A stretch of 64,000 nt of DNA, from contig JAUJYN010000050.1 of the NCBI GenBank assembly GCA_030737835.1, positions 144,327 through 208,326 of the forward strand, read 5' to 3'. A program made the translations under genes and the position numbers. The stretch is from Acorus gramineus (Eukaryota; Streptophyta; Magnoliopsida; Acorales; Acoraceae). The notes beneath the pieces were generated by a model. It made no database searches, was not told the origin of the DNA, and saw only the letters and a program-made list of their open reading frames with translations. Shown here in pieces: positions 44,828-55,708 of this stretch (position 1 is its first letter; every line of letters starts with the position of its first letter).

Positions 44828-45306
44828 GTGATTTTGATCTAGCTAAATTGATTTTTGTTTTATAATTTCAAGGTTTAATCTCCATAATGTTGTAATAATG
44901 GATCAGACTGGGGTTTTTGTTACATTTTAAGATGTAACAATTATAATCATATGTAACAGTGTTTACCTTTGTTACATTCGAGTTTTTAACGGGTTGCATT
45001 AGAAATATGTGTTTCATTTTACTCATTGTAGTTACATTTACAATAATCAGATTGTAACATTTTTTACTTGTTACATTTACCTAAACACAGTAACATGCTT
45101 TGTAATGTTAATTAACTGTTACATTACATAAACGTTATTACAACACACGGAAAACGCAAACACATGATTAGCAAATTTCAAAATAGCAATAGACAAAAGA
45201 TTTTAATATTTTCATTTCATGGCTCCCAAAACATTTGTATCAGCTATTTACATCGAAAATTGCTAATTGTTTAATTTACACACAAACATGTCAAAATATT
45301 AAGAGT
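44828..45306. other. Intergenic part of the MULE, motif-rich
   Basis: Between the two convergent stops at least eight GTTACATTT or AAATGTAAC motifs lie within about 210 bases (44918-45130). No coding sequence is seen. Confidence 0.6.
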
Positions 45307-48300
45307 TCAATCATAAATATTCAATGAAAACAATCTGTGATCCTCTTTTGTGTACGTTCTTTTGTTGTCGCTGATGAACTTCGTTATGAGTTGCGCTCTG
45401 GAAGTACTGCACATTTCTGGAGTCATTACCGATGATATCTCTGCTTGCATGGCATATTGGGTCATAACATGTATGATCATAGTTCCACATTCTATGCTGC
45501 AGTTGAAACAAAAAATCCCAATTAGTATGCTCCTTTACTTTTTAATGAAATAAAATGCAAAATAAATGAACTTACGAAAAATCAGGCTGTTGTGGAGCAT
45601 TCTGGACAGAGATGATCTGTCCTACTTCAATCCCCTCGTAATGTTCAACAAATTTGTCCATCTGTAAATTATAATGCACAAACATGTGTGAGAAGATAAA
45701 TTAAGTTAAGAACACTCGTGTCATAAAATTTAAGTAATGATTACCAATCTCTTAACCATCTGCAAATGTGTGTCTGCGTTTGCATACTACTGAAGTAGTG
45801 AATTGTAGTGTCTCCATGTATTTTCAACTACGTCATACACCGCCAAGGTCTAGTGCCCTTGATTATGCAGAGGGAAGTGTATGAATTGATACAGACTCAG
45901 ATCTATCATATCTTTCACCGGCACCTTGAAGAGGTGACGTTTTTCATTCAGCAATGAATGCGAGATGTTTGCTGAAACGAAAAATGATGATCAGTTGCTC
46001 CGCATCAGAACACCTTGCTCTTCGTATAAGATTTCTGTATACCCATCAATGACCTAAGTAATACAAGTAAATACATTATATTTTACACGTAATTTGTAAT
46101 AACTAAAATTGTTACATTTAACCAATAATTGTTTCATTTACAATTTCATTGCAGATATTAGTTACAGTGATTTATATTTTGTTACATTTATAAATTTCTA
46201 TCGAGATACTCACATTACTGAAAATTTCATCCTCCTTCAGTATTGATATGATGTCCTCAAAATGTATAACTGATATACCCCCTTGCCAAATTGGTCTACT
46301 GCATAGCGAAAAAATGTTACATTTAACAACAATGAAGATTGTGAAATTTAGAACATAGTATGACAGTAATATTACCTTCCAGAGGTAAGGCCAACTATTT
46401 TCCTCAATGTTTTGACATATTTTTGTCCCAATGCTTTGGTCACCTCATTCTTTGGAATTCTGAAAAAGAATTTTTCTTTTTTGACTTTTTTTCTTGTGGA
46501 GCTCTAATAGCCATTCTTTTTGCTCTCTTTTCAGCATTTGAGTATTCATAGTTAGGGTGTTTTGTTACTTTCCTATCCTTCATTTTGATTCTTCTAACCA
46601 TTGACTTTGTTTGCTGTTTTTCTTCATGTGTTGATTCACCTCTGTCCAACTTCACATATTCAATTTCTGGTGCATGTGAATTAAGTGGAATCACCTCCTG
46701 TGTTGGTTTTTCTTCCTATGTTGGTTTTTGTGTCTGAAGGAATTCAAGCATTACAGACTGTTGTGCTATTATGTTTTCTTTCTCAGTGATAACTTCTTTC
46801 AGACACATAATCTTTGCATCCATTGCTTTTTTTTCTGTGTAATGTCATGCACCGAAGCATTGTCTTTCATGTCAGAGATTATTTTTTCCTACTTTTCAAT
46901 GACACTCAGATATTCTTCTTCTCGATCCTTGTAACCTTTAATCTCATCATCTCTTTGACCAACAAATTTTTTTAATTTTGCATTCACATTTTTCAAATTT
47001 CCAATCTGTTCATTTAAACTGCAGATCTTTCTCCTCAGAAAACCACATTCTTAGAAAAAGGCAATTCAAATCTGAAACTCATCCTTTTGTTCTCTGCCAT
47101 AATCTTTAGCATGTCATTGCCATGTGTTGTCAGTGTTGCTCTGTGATTGGTGATTTCTTCTTCGAGGGCTTGCCTTGTAGGTGTTATTTGAACATTTTCT
47201 GGGGACTGGTTGCTAATCTGTATTCCTTCAGACTGATGTTCAGTTGCAGAGTTGTCAAACTACCCCCCACAATCATCTTCTATTATTGGCTGATTTTCAA
47301 GTTTGTCCTGAATGGGAACAAATTTATGTGCCCTCACCATTGTTATTAGCACCACTATGAGGAATATCAAAGGCAACTCCTACATCTTCAACAACATATT
47401 CAGAATTGTCTCCGGTGTTAATATCAGCACAGATATTCTCATTCCCACTGTCTTCATGCATCTCATCACCCCTCCCTTAATGCTTCTCAGTTGATTTATC
47501 ACCTTCCTCATCACTTGATGAGTTATTCTCATTTCCTTCATCGGCTTCCTCATTGTCTGATGAGTTCTCTTCAAATTCATCCTCAATACTATCAGCTAAA
47601 TCTACTCCACTTTCTTGATTTGGTTCTTCTTCTGTTTCAGATTCAATATGTGCAGATGTCTTTCCCTCAGTTGCTGCAGTTCTATCAGTCTTGGTTCAAT
47701 CTCTTCTATGGATAACTACATCATGTAATAGAGAAGTATATGTTAGTTAAAATGTAAGAAAGTCAAAACAGTTTCATTTACCATTATAACAGTTATATGC
47801 AATAGTGTAGTCCAAACATAACCAGACACATATAAAATATATTACATTTTCATTTCATATTACATTTTGTTAATAATATTTGTTAAATTCGTACAACATA
47901 ATCTATGATATGGAGACAGATTGACAAATGTAGCATATTTTTTAACAATTTAAATTGTCATAACAATTAGTGTTTCTAACATGAAAGTTTCATTCATTTA
48001 AAATAGTAACCTAACCAAAAACTTAACATAAATATGTTAAATTTCAAAAAATAAATGCTACATTTGTCAACATATTGTATGTGAAACAATGTATCACATA
48101 AATAAATTGTTACATTTCTGATATAAGAGTTACATTGTTTGAAATAATAATATTTTGAAATACTACTTTTACTAAAACAGTAATTGAGTTATGAGTAATG
48201 TAAATACTAACCTGTGGTGTTTTAATCCTTCGGATATTTATTTCCGACAACCTTTTATGCAATTTTTTCAAATCCCATTTCTTGAACCTTGGGAACACAG

Positions 48301-49130
48301 ATGGATGTGAAGGAGAAATCAAAGTGGTGTGTTTACATAACCAGAACTGCATAGAATTTAAAAGAACAGTGTCAATATTTAATTTCATTACAGTATTCAA
48401 CTAACATTTTTGTGAGCATTGTATTAACTTACAGGTAGTAGTGAAACACAGCCAGTTACACTTATTGGATTCTTTTGATGCCTATGAATGGACTTCATCA
48501 ATAAATCTAGTATTGAAAACAACCAATAAAACTCTCTCATCTTGTTGAGGTCTTCCAAATATTGAAAAGAGGCCCACCCGATAGTGTGACCACTGTTTGT
48601 GTAAAATAATCCCACAAACAAGTATAGGCAGCACAACCTTGTGAAATCTTTCAGATCATGGCTTGCATCTCCCACCAGTGCAATGAGTAGTTGTTCTTTA
48701 ATGTATGGAGCGTTAGGTCTGCTCAGTAACCCAAATCTTCTCTTTACAAATGGCGTGTTTGGTTTGGTGCTGTAGTTCACTGTAAAAAAATTCAAACTAA
48801 CACATTAATCATGATGTTACACTTTTAACAATTATATGTAATACAAACAGGGAAATTCATATTTACCTTTAACTTCTTTTCTACCAGATTTGATGCCCAA
48901 TATAATGTCAATTTCTATTGAAGCTATCTTCAAAGCCTTGCCACCAATCTTGAAAGACTCATAGTTTGGATCATAACATTGTATGATCCGCAGAGCATCT
49001 TCATCGTTCTTTTTCCCTTGTCTATAGTCATATTTCTTGTCTAATAAACCCTTAAACAGATTCCAAAATGGTGTTGCATGGAGCATCTGCACATGCTTTT
49101 CCTTTAGTTTCAGTCAAATGTAACAATATC
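45307..49130 (-). pseudogene. Ulp1 (C48) protease gene with PMD/DUF1985-like N-terminus
   Basis: Read from 49130 downward, an N-terminal PMD/DUF1985-like part comes first (LHATPFWNLF, YESFKIGGKALKIASIEIDI, then IALVGDASHDLKDFTRLCCL, GHTIGWASFQYLEDL and GCVSLLP/FWLCKHTTLISPS). An acidic stretch at 47610-47490 (EDEFEENSSDNEEADEG) and a basic, coiled-coil-like stretch (about 46700-46450) follow. The Ulp1 catalytic region holds IHFPLHNQGH then a stop then TLAVYD (His, with the following Trp codon changed to TAG), and IECGTMIIHVMTQYAM with the catalytic Cys. The gene ends at TGA 45307-45309. Such proteases remove SUMO or ubiquitin-like tags. A first exon may lie near 49690-49850. It is not functional as it stands. 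Confidence 0.7.
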
Positions 49131-50044
49131 TTAGCATTTACCAACATAACATTCAGTCAATGCATATTTATTCATATAAATATAATCCTCAATTGTTTTG
49201 TTACATTTTTATGAAGCGATAAACAAAAATTAAATGTAACATTTTCACGATTCATGCTGCAATGTAATCAAAAATCAAAAACTTCTTGGCTTTTCCAATA
49301 TCAAATGTAAACAGAGTAAATAACGAATGTTATATTTGATCTTTTGACAAATGGATAGTTACATTTTATCCTTAGCATAAAGCCTCAAAACGTCATTAAA
49401 AGTTCCATTTCAAATTTGTTACATATTTTGATGCACAATGTAACATTCATATTATCGTTAACAGTTTGAGGTATAAAATGTATGAATGTCACATTTTCAA
49501 GAGTACTATCAATAATCTGTTACATTCTCTGTGAAAACTTCCAAAACCTAATATAATATGTTACATTTTACTTTGAAAATTGCAATCTATAATTATTTTC
49601 GAATCCCTAGTTCGAAAAAACCAAGCCATTCGATCAAAAACTAAAAAAACACAATCGAAAAAGATAAGAAACAAGGGTTCTTACTGCTCATCACCATTTT
49701 TGTTTGCTCTGATTATCCAATCCGTCCGGAATGAAGAAACGACTCGAATCGCAAGGTCTCGAAGAAACGATTTAGGGTTTTTTCCCCCTTTTTTTGATCG
49801 AATGTGATTGTTTGGGGGTCGGGGGAATTTGAAAGTTCGTTTTAGCTCGCCGAAAGAGATGGTGATGTTTAATTCGTGGACATCAAACCGGTATTTCTTT
49901 GATTCGCGCGTGTTTTCGAGTAGTATTTATGGGAAGGTATAATCGGTTTTTGTTTTGTTACCCTTTTTGAAAAGTGAAAAAACAAACCAATGAGAGGTTG
50001 ACAACTCATGGGGCTTGTGAGTGGGGCTTGTATTTTGGGGCCTA
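49131..50044. other. Right end region of the MULE
   Basis: At least seven TTACATTT-type motifs lie in 49195-49570. The bases 49690-49860 probably hold the first exon of the Ulp1 gene (donor GCA/GTAAGA on the minus strand near 49690). The last 80 bases match the remnant ending at 10925. Confidence 0.55.
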
Positions 50045-50560
50045 GATATCACCACTGTAAATATCCATATCTGATTAGAAAATTCAAATTCGGAGAATTA
50101 TCCAAAATATCTGAAAAATCTAAATAGAAATAAATATGATTCAAATATCCAAAAATCCAATATAAAAAAATAAAAATCATATATCTAATATCTAAAATAT
50201 GAAAAAAAACTAATAATTACCTAGTATAAAATATAAAATTATATGTAAACACACAAAATATTACATGTTTTAAAGTAATAAATTAATATTAAAAAAACTC
50301 ATTCTAACATTTAAATATTAATATATTAATAGAATAAATAATATTATAATATTATTTTTTATACAAATATTTTTCAGATCAGATATCATCATATACGTAT
50401 CCAATCTAAAATATTTCGGATACATATATTTTATTTTGTATATGGATACGGATACAGATTTTTAGATAATGGATGATTTTTAGAATTTTCGGATACAGAT
50501 TCAAGTTAGATACATATATTTTTTAGATAATTGACAGACTTAGCCAGAAGCATGATGGAG
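50045..50560. other. AT-rich spacer, no gene seen
   Basis: Short imperfect repeats of ATATCTAA/AAATATCCAA type occur; nothing else is recognised. Confidence 0.4.
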
Positions 50561-50563
50561 GCC

Positions 50564-50658
<95 letters not shown>
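50564..50658. repeat. Compound microsatellite (TTA)n(TTG)n
   Basis: About 17 TTA units are followed directly by about 14 TTG/GTT units. Confidence 0.95.
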
Positions 50659-50920
50659 ACATTTAAATTTTATTATCTATTAAATTAAAATATAAATCAA
50701 ATTTTCTATTTTATTTTATTTTTATTTATTAAGATTTTATCTGAATTTGAAAATTTTATTTAATTAAAATTTAAATTTTGAATTTCATCTGTTGAGATTG
50801 TGAAAAAAATCCAAATAATCTTATAAAGAAAAATAAAGGAGAGGTGATACATAAAAAAACAACTTGATGATGATATTTTAATGAAATGTGACGTGAGCGT
50901 TTACCGGATAATATACACAT

Positions 50921-51045
50921 TGTTAAATGTATATATATGCTAGGGTTAAGGGTAGATTAGTCTTTTCCTTGTTTTCCTTTTTGTACTATAAATATGGATA
51001 CAAACCCTAATAATATGATTGATTCATTCTTTTCATATTCTAACA
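50921..51045 (+). repeat. Copia 5' LTR, 125 bp
   Basis: The LTR runs from TGTTAAATGTATATATATGC to CATATTCTAACA. A TATA box, TATAAATA, is at 50987-50994, so transcription should start near 51020 and R is very short. Confidence 0.95.
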
Positions 51046-51060
51046 TGGTATCAGAGCTTG
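51046..51060 (+). other. Copia primer binding site, initiator Met tRNA type
   Basis: TGGTATCAGAGCTTG follows the LTR directly, with no spacer. Confidence 0.95.
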
Positions 51061-51099
51061 AATCCAATTTTTTTCCTTGATTTTTTGTTGGCGATACTC

Positions 51100-51850
51100 T
51101 CCGTTCGGAGATCGTCCACGCTCCGCTGTCCGTCGTTCTGTTCGTGTCACCCGCGCGCAACCCCGCCGCTGCCCCGCGCAGATCCGCTGCCCCCGCCGCA
51201 GCCCTGCGCAGCCCCGTCGAAGCCCCGCTGCTGCCGCAGCCCCTGCCGCATCCCCCGCCGCTGCCGCAGCCCCTGCCGCAGCCCCGCGCAGCCCCTGCGG
51301 CAGCCCCGCCCAGCCCCGCCCAGCCCCGCGCAGCCCCTGCCACCCTGCAGCGCCGCCCTGCCCCGCCCAGTCCCCCACGCGCGCACAGTCCGCGCCCTGC
51401 CGCGCCCTGCCGGCTCCCTGCCCGCGCCCCTTCCGCGCCCTGCCCGTCCGCGCGCCGTGCCCGCGCCCCGTCCGCGCCGTGCCCGCACACCGTCCGCGCC
51501 CCGTCCGCGCACCGTCCGCGTCTGCCTGCGCGTCGTCTCGGAATTGCGTGATCAGCGCGGATCCGCGCCGATCAGCCCGGATTTCCTGGGATCCTGTCCC
51601 GGATTCGGTCCCGACAGCATCCCGGATCTCCCGGGAATTTGTCCCGAGATCCCGTGCTTCGCGCCCGCGCGCGCCCGGCCCAGCACCCGCTCGCGCCCGG
51701 CCCAGCTGCCCGACCCGGCTCCAGCGCCCGACCCGGTTCCAGCACCAGCTGCCCGACCCGGTTCCGCGACTCGACCCGGTTCCGCGACCCGACCCGGTTC
51801 CAGCGCCCGACCCGGATCCGCGGCCCGACTCGTTTGTCGCTCCGTCATCG
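51100..51850 (+). repeat. GC-rich low-complexity island where gag should be
   Basis: About 750 bases are built from CCGCTGCCGCAGCCCC, CCCGCCCAGCC, CGTCCGCGCCC and GACCCGGTTCC words. All frames on both strands are open over long stretches with Pro, Ala, Arg and Gly, a composition effect rather than genes. The usual Copia Gag fold is not seen between the primer site and the zinc knuckle at 52012. Confidence 0.75.
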
Positions 51851-52011
51851 ATCTTTTGGTATTTTCTTTATTCGGCCGCTACGGGCTCATTCGGACTCCA
51901 AATATAGTCATATTGGTACTCATTTTGATCAGCTTTTCGTGATCTACGCATCTGTGACTGTTTTGGATCTATCAGATACTGTTTATTTTGATCTATTGCT
52001 GTGCAAGTACT

Positions 52012-55000
52012 ATGGATTGCAGATATTGTCACTCCTTTGGTCATGTGACCCTCGATTGCCGCAAGTTGGCTAGAAAACGTGCTCGAGATGCCGCTTTCTC
52101 TTTATCAATCCAGTCGTCTACTCAATCTTCTCTTTGTCAGGATCAGATATGTACATCAATTGCACCTCGCGTTGCTTCTGCTCAGTCACAGTTTACCACA
52201 GCTCACCTTATTGCACATTTAAAGGGGCTACAAGATCAATATCAACAGCTTTATGTTATGTTACGATCATTGACTGGTATAGATCTTTCTGGTTCTGTTC
52301 AGTCTGCTTCTACTCCCGTACCAGGTATACCGATTACCTCATGGGTTCTTGATTCTGGGGCTTCCCATCACATGACATCGGATGCATCGATTCTTGTTAA
52401 TTGTACACCACTCCGTTCTCCTTCACTTATTCGCACTGCTGATGGTTCTCCTATGTCTGTCTCGAGCTCTGGCATTCTTTCTGATCATTCTCATCGATTT
52501 AATGTGCCAAATGTTTTGCATGTTCCTAAACTTTCCATGAGTTTGTTTTCTGTCAGTCAACTTGCTGACCTTGGTTATACGATCACATTTGATTCATCAT
52601 CTTGTTCTGTTCAGGATCGACTTACTGGGAGACGGATTGGGACTGGGCGACGACAAGGTGGACTCTATTACATGGATCAGCTTCATGTTCCTCTGCCTTC
52701 CGCTGCTTCTGTGCAGTTAGATACAAATTCCCCTTCCCCTTTCGATCTTTGGCATCGTCGTCTTGGTCATTTGTCTCAGCCTAGACTCCGATATCTTGTT
52801 AGCACCGGTGCATTAGGATCATTTTCTCGCACGGATCTTCAACCATGCGTGGGCTGTAAATTGGGTAAGACAGTGGCTCTTCCTTTCCCTTCCAGTTCGC
52901 ATATTTCAGATTCTCCCTTTGATTTAGTTCATTCTGATATTTGGGGTCCGTCTCCTATTTTTTCAAAAGGGGGAAATCGATATTATGTCATTTTTATCGA
53001 CGACTATTCTCGTTTCACTTGGATTTACCTTCTCTCTAGTCGTTCAGATTTATTGCGTATTTATACTTCTTTTGCTACCATGGTTGAGACTCAATTTTCT
53101 CGTCGTATTAAGGTGTTACGCTCTGATTGTGGTGGTGAATATTGTTCTAAGGCTTTTAGTGAATATTTGACATCCCAAGGCACCCTTCCTCAGTTTTCCA
53201 CTCCTTATGCTCATCAACAAAATGGCGTTGCTGAGCGTAAACACCGTCACATCCTTGAGATGACTCGATCTTTACTTCTTTCTGCATCCGTCCCTGTTGA
53301 GTTTTGGGGTGAGGCAGTTCTCACAAGTGTGTATCTCATCAATCGCACTCCGTCATCTATTACTGGTGGTATCTCACCATCTGAGCGGCTTCACAATCAG
53401 CCACCTGATTATTCTCGTCTTCGTGTTTTTGGTTGCACATGTTTTGTTCTTCTTCCTCCCACTGAACGTACCAAGCTTTCTCCTCGTTCTGCTATGTGTG
53501 TTTTTCTTGGATACAGTATTCAACATAAGGGTTACAAGTGTTATGATCCTATTGCACGACGTCTTCGCATTTCTTGTCATGTCACATTTTGGGAGCATCA
53601 TCCTTATTATGCTCTTCGCTCACCTCCGGCTCCACTTCCTCCGTCTACTGTTGATGACCTTATTTTTCTGGATTTCTCTACTCCTGAGTCATCCCCATCG
53701 TCTATCCCACCGGCTTCTATTCCTTCATCTGTCCCATCTACGACCTTGCCATCCCCTATATCTCCTTCTTCGGATGATTCATGTGAGCCGAGTCCCCCTG
53801 TTGTTGCTCCTGCGCCTGATGTTGTTCAACCAGTAGTCGACCATGCCCCGGCAGTCGACCCCGCATCAGCAGTCGACCATACACCAGCAGTCGACCCCGC
53901 ACCGGTAGTCGATCCCGCACCAGTTGCTCCTCGTCGCAATCCGCCTCGCGCTCGTCGACCTCCTCAACGACTTAGCTTGGTTGCCTCTGATTCTTTTTCT
54001 CCTAGTTTTCAGTGTTTTCTTTCAGCTGTTTCCACTCATTGGGAGCCCCAATCATATCGTGAGGCTGTCGGCATTCCAGAATGGGAAGGTACTATGGTCG
54101 AGGAGCTTAGTGCATTACAACGCACTCATACATGGAAAATTGTACCACTTCCTCCAGGGAAGACTCCTATCAGCTGTAAGTGGGTTTATAAGATCAAGAC
54201 CAACTCTGATGGTTCGATTGAGCGTCACAAGGCTCGGTTGGTTGCCCGTGGTTTCACTCAGCAGCATGGTATTGATTATGATGAGACATTTGCTCCTGTA
54301 GCAAAGATGACAACTGTTCGTACTTTGATTTCTGTTGCTTCTGTTCGTCAATGGCCCATTTATCAGCTTGATGTCAAGAACGCTTTTCTTCATGGTGATT
54401 TATCAGAGGAGGTTTACATGACTCCTCCTCCGGGTCTTCCTCATTCATCTGGTCATGTATGCCATCTTCACCGCGCTCTCTATGGTCTCAAGCAGGCTCC
54501 TCGTGCTTGGTTCGCTCGATTCACTGATGCTATCTGTGCTGCTGGGTTTGTTTCGAGTTCCTCTGATCCAGCTTTATTTGTTCACACCTCTGGTCCTCAT
54601 CGTACTATCCTGCTGCTTTATGTTGATGACATGATCATCACCGGCGATGATTCGTCTCATATACAGTCGGTCAAGCAACATCTTCAGCGTCAATTTGAGA
54701 TGAAAGATCTTGGCAAACTTCGCTATTTTCTAGGCTTGGAAGTTGCTTCTGCTCCGCGTGGTTATCTTCTCTCCCAACGCAAGTATACTGCTGACTTGAT
54801 CGACCGTGCCTGTCTAACTGATGATCGCATTTCTCCCACTCCTATTGAGCTTCATGCTAAGCTCCGGCCTGACGATGGAGAACCACTCTCTGATGTTACT
54901 CGTTATAGACAGCTTGTTGGAAGCCTCGTCTATCTCACTGTCACTCGTCCTGACATTGCCTATGCTGTGCATATTGTCAGTCAGTTTGTCGCTGCCCCTC

Positions 55001-55566
55001 GTACTGTTCATTATGCAGCAGTTCTTCGGATTATACGCTATCTACGTGGCACTATATCTCGTGCTCTGCTGTTACCGTCTTCTTCTACTCTTGAACTTCG
55101 CGCTTATACTGATGCTGATTGGGCAGGAGATGTCACAGATCGAAAATCCACAACTGGTATATGTGTCTTTCTTGGGGACTCTCTTATATCTTGGAAGGCC
55201 AAGAAACAAGACATTGTTTCTCGTTCGAGTGCTGAGGCCGAATATCGTGCTATGGCATCTGCTACTGCTGAGGTTGTTTGGCTTCGACGCCTCCTCTCTG
55301 ACATGGGCGTCATTCTATCTGCGTCTACTCCCCTATATTGTGACAACAAGAGCGCCATTCAGATTGCTAGCAATCCAGTATTTCATGAACGTACGAAGCA
55401 CATCGAGATCGATTGTCACTTCGTCCGTCATCATTTTATTGCGTCCACTATATCACTCCCATATATTTCATCTTCTCTTCAGTTATCAGACTTTTTCACA
55501 AAGTCTCATACACTTCAGCGACATACTTTCTTGTTGAGCAAACTCTCGGTGTATGATCCACCATGA
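52012..55566 (+). CDS. pol: Copia Pol polyprotein (zinc knuckle, protease, integrase, RT, RNase H)
   Basis: One uninterrupted frame of 1184 codons runs from ATG 52012; the frame is open from 51988. Domains in order: Gag zinc knuckle CRYCHSFGHVTLDC; protease WVLDSGASHHM (about residue 110); GAG-pre-integrase LWHRRLGHLS; integrase with HSDIWGP, FIDDYSRF, RSDCGGEY and GVAERKHRHILE; a Pro-rich linker with repeated VDPAPV/VDHAPAV (about 53820-53930); RT with CKWVYKIK, LDVKNAFLHGDL and LLYVDDMIITGDD; RNase H with YTDADWAG, RKSTTG and SSAEAEYRA. All catalytic residues are present and there are no stops, so the enzymes could be functional. The capsid part upstream is missing. Confidence 0.95.
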   Translation: MDCRYCHSFGHVTLDCRKLARKRARDAAFSLSIQSSTQSSLCQDQICTSIAPRVASAQSQFTTAHLIAHLKGLQDQYQQLYVMLRSLTGIDLSGSVQSASTPVPGIPITSWVLDSGASHHMTSDASILVNCTPLRSPSLIRTADGSPMSVSSSGILSDHSHRFNVPNVLHVPKLSMSLFSVSQLADLGYTITFDSSSCSVQDRLTGRRIGTGRRQGGLYYMDQLHVPLPSAASVQLDTNSPSPFDLWHRRLGHLSQPRLRYLVSTGALGSFSRTDLQPCVGCKLGKTVALPFPSSSHISDSPFDLVHSDIWGPSPIFSKGGNRYYVIFIDDYSRFTWIYLLSSRSDLLRIYTSFATMVETQFSRRIKVLRSDCGGEYCSKAFSEYLTSQGTLPQFSTPYAHQQNGVAERKHRHILEMTRSLLLSASVPVEFWGEAVLTSVYLINRTPSSITGGISPSERLHNQPPDYSRLRVFGCTCFVLLPPTERTKLSPRSAMCVFLGYSIQHKGYKCYDPIARRLRISCHVTFWEHHPYYALRSPPAPLPPSTVDDLIFLDFSTPESSPSSIPPASIPSSVPSTTLPSPISPSSDDSCEPSPPVVAPAPDVVQPVVDHAPAVDPASAVDHTPAVDPAPVVDPAPVAPRRNPPRARRPPQRLSLVASDSFSPSFQCFLSAVSTHWEPQSYREAVGIPEWEGTMVEELSALQRTHTWKIVPLPPGKTPISCKWVYKIKTNSDGSIERHKARLVARGFTQQHGIDYDETFAPVAKMTTVRTLISVASVRQWPIYQLDVKNAFLHGDLSEEVYMTPPPGLPHSSGHVCHLHRALYGLKQAPRAWFARFTDAICAAGFVSSSSDPALFVHTSGPHRTILLLYVDDMIITGDDSSHIQSVKQHLQRQFEMKDLGKLRYFLGLEVASAPRGYLLSQRKYTADLIDRACLTDDRISPTPIELHAKLRPDDGEPLSDVTRYRQLVGSLVYLTVTRPDIAYAVHIVSQFVAAPRTVHYAAVLRIIRYLRGTISRALLLPSSSTLELRAYTDADWAGDVTDRKSTTGICVFLGDSLISWKAKKQDIVSRSSAEAEYRAMASATAEVVWLRRLLSDMGVILSASTPLYCDNKSAIQIASNPVFHERTKHIEIDCHFVRHHFIASTISLPYISSSLQLSDFFTKSHTLQRHTFLLSKLSVYDPP

Positions 55567-55568
55567 GT

Positions 55569-55579
55569 TTGAGGGGGGG
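55569..55579 (+). other. Copia polypurine tract
   Basis: TTGAGGGGGGG lies directly before the 3' LTR. Confidence 0.9.
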
Positions 55580-55703
55580 TGTTAAATGTATATATATGCT
55601 AGGGTTAAGGGTAGATTAGTCTTTTCCTTGTTTCCCTTTTTGCTATAAATATTGGATACAAACCCTAATAATATGATTGATTCATTCTTTTCATATTCTA
55701 ACA
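55580..55703 (+). repeat. Copia 3' LTR, 124 bp
   Basis: It is nearly identical to 50921-51045. The differences are TTTCCC for TTTTCC, a 2-base deletion before the TATA box, and one extra T after it. Confidence 0.95.
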
Positions 55704-55708
55704 CACAT

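Larger units (their letters stand above)
42264..50044. mobile_element. Mutator-like element with FAR1-type transposase and Ulp1 gene
   Basis: Two convergent genes, a FAR1/MULE transposase (+) and an Ulp1 protease gene (-), fill the element. The proposed ends form an imperfect inverted repeat of about 45 bases: TAGTCCCCAACTTCACATG at the left, and TAGGCCCCAAAATACAAGCC at the right when inverted. No convincing 9-bp duplication is visible. MULEs carrying Ulp1-like genes are known in plants (Kaonashi-like elements), often with poor terminal repeats. Short TTACATTT-type motifs are densely scattered in the non-coding parts. Confidence 0.75.
50921..55703 (+). mobile_element. Copia LTR retrotransposon, structurally complete, young
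   Basis: The order is 5' LTR 50921-51045, primer binding site, GC-rich leader, one pol frame to 55566, polypurine tract and 3' LTR 55580-55703. Both flanks are CACAT (50916-50920 and 55704-55708), an exact 5-bp target duplication. The LTRs differ by one substitution and two small indels in 124-125 bases, so the insertion is recent. Short LTRs and 4.8 kb total length suit the Ale/Retrofit-like lineage. The gag N-terminal domain is not recognisable. Confidence 0.95.

Noticed and set aside
42264-50044. A 9-bp target duplication for the MULE
   Set aside because: Candidates AATATTTTC and GATATCACC agree at only five of nine positions, not enough to claim.
51019-51942. 307-codon frame before Copia pol as a possible Gag
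   Set aside because: Low-complexity Pro/Ala/Arg sequence, out of frame with pol, no capsid motifs; all other frames are equally open. Kept only as a question in the findings.
53297-55537. Leu/Val-rich frames inside Copia pol that look like membrane proteins
   Set aside because: Out-of-frame shadows of pol.
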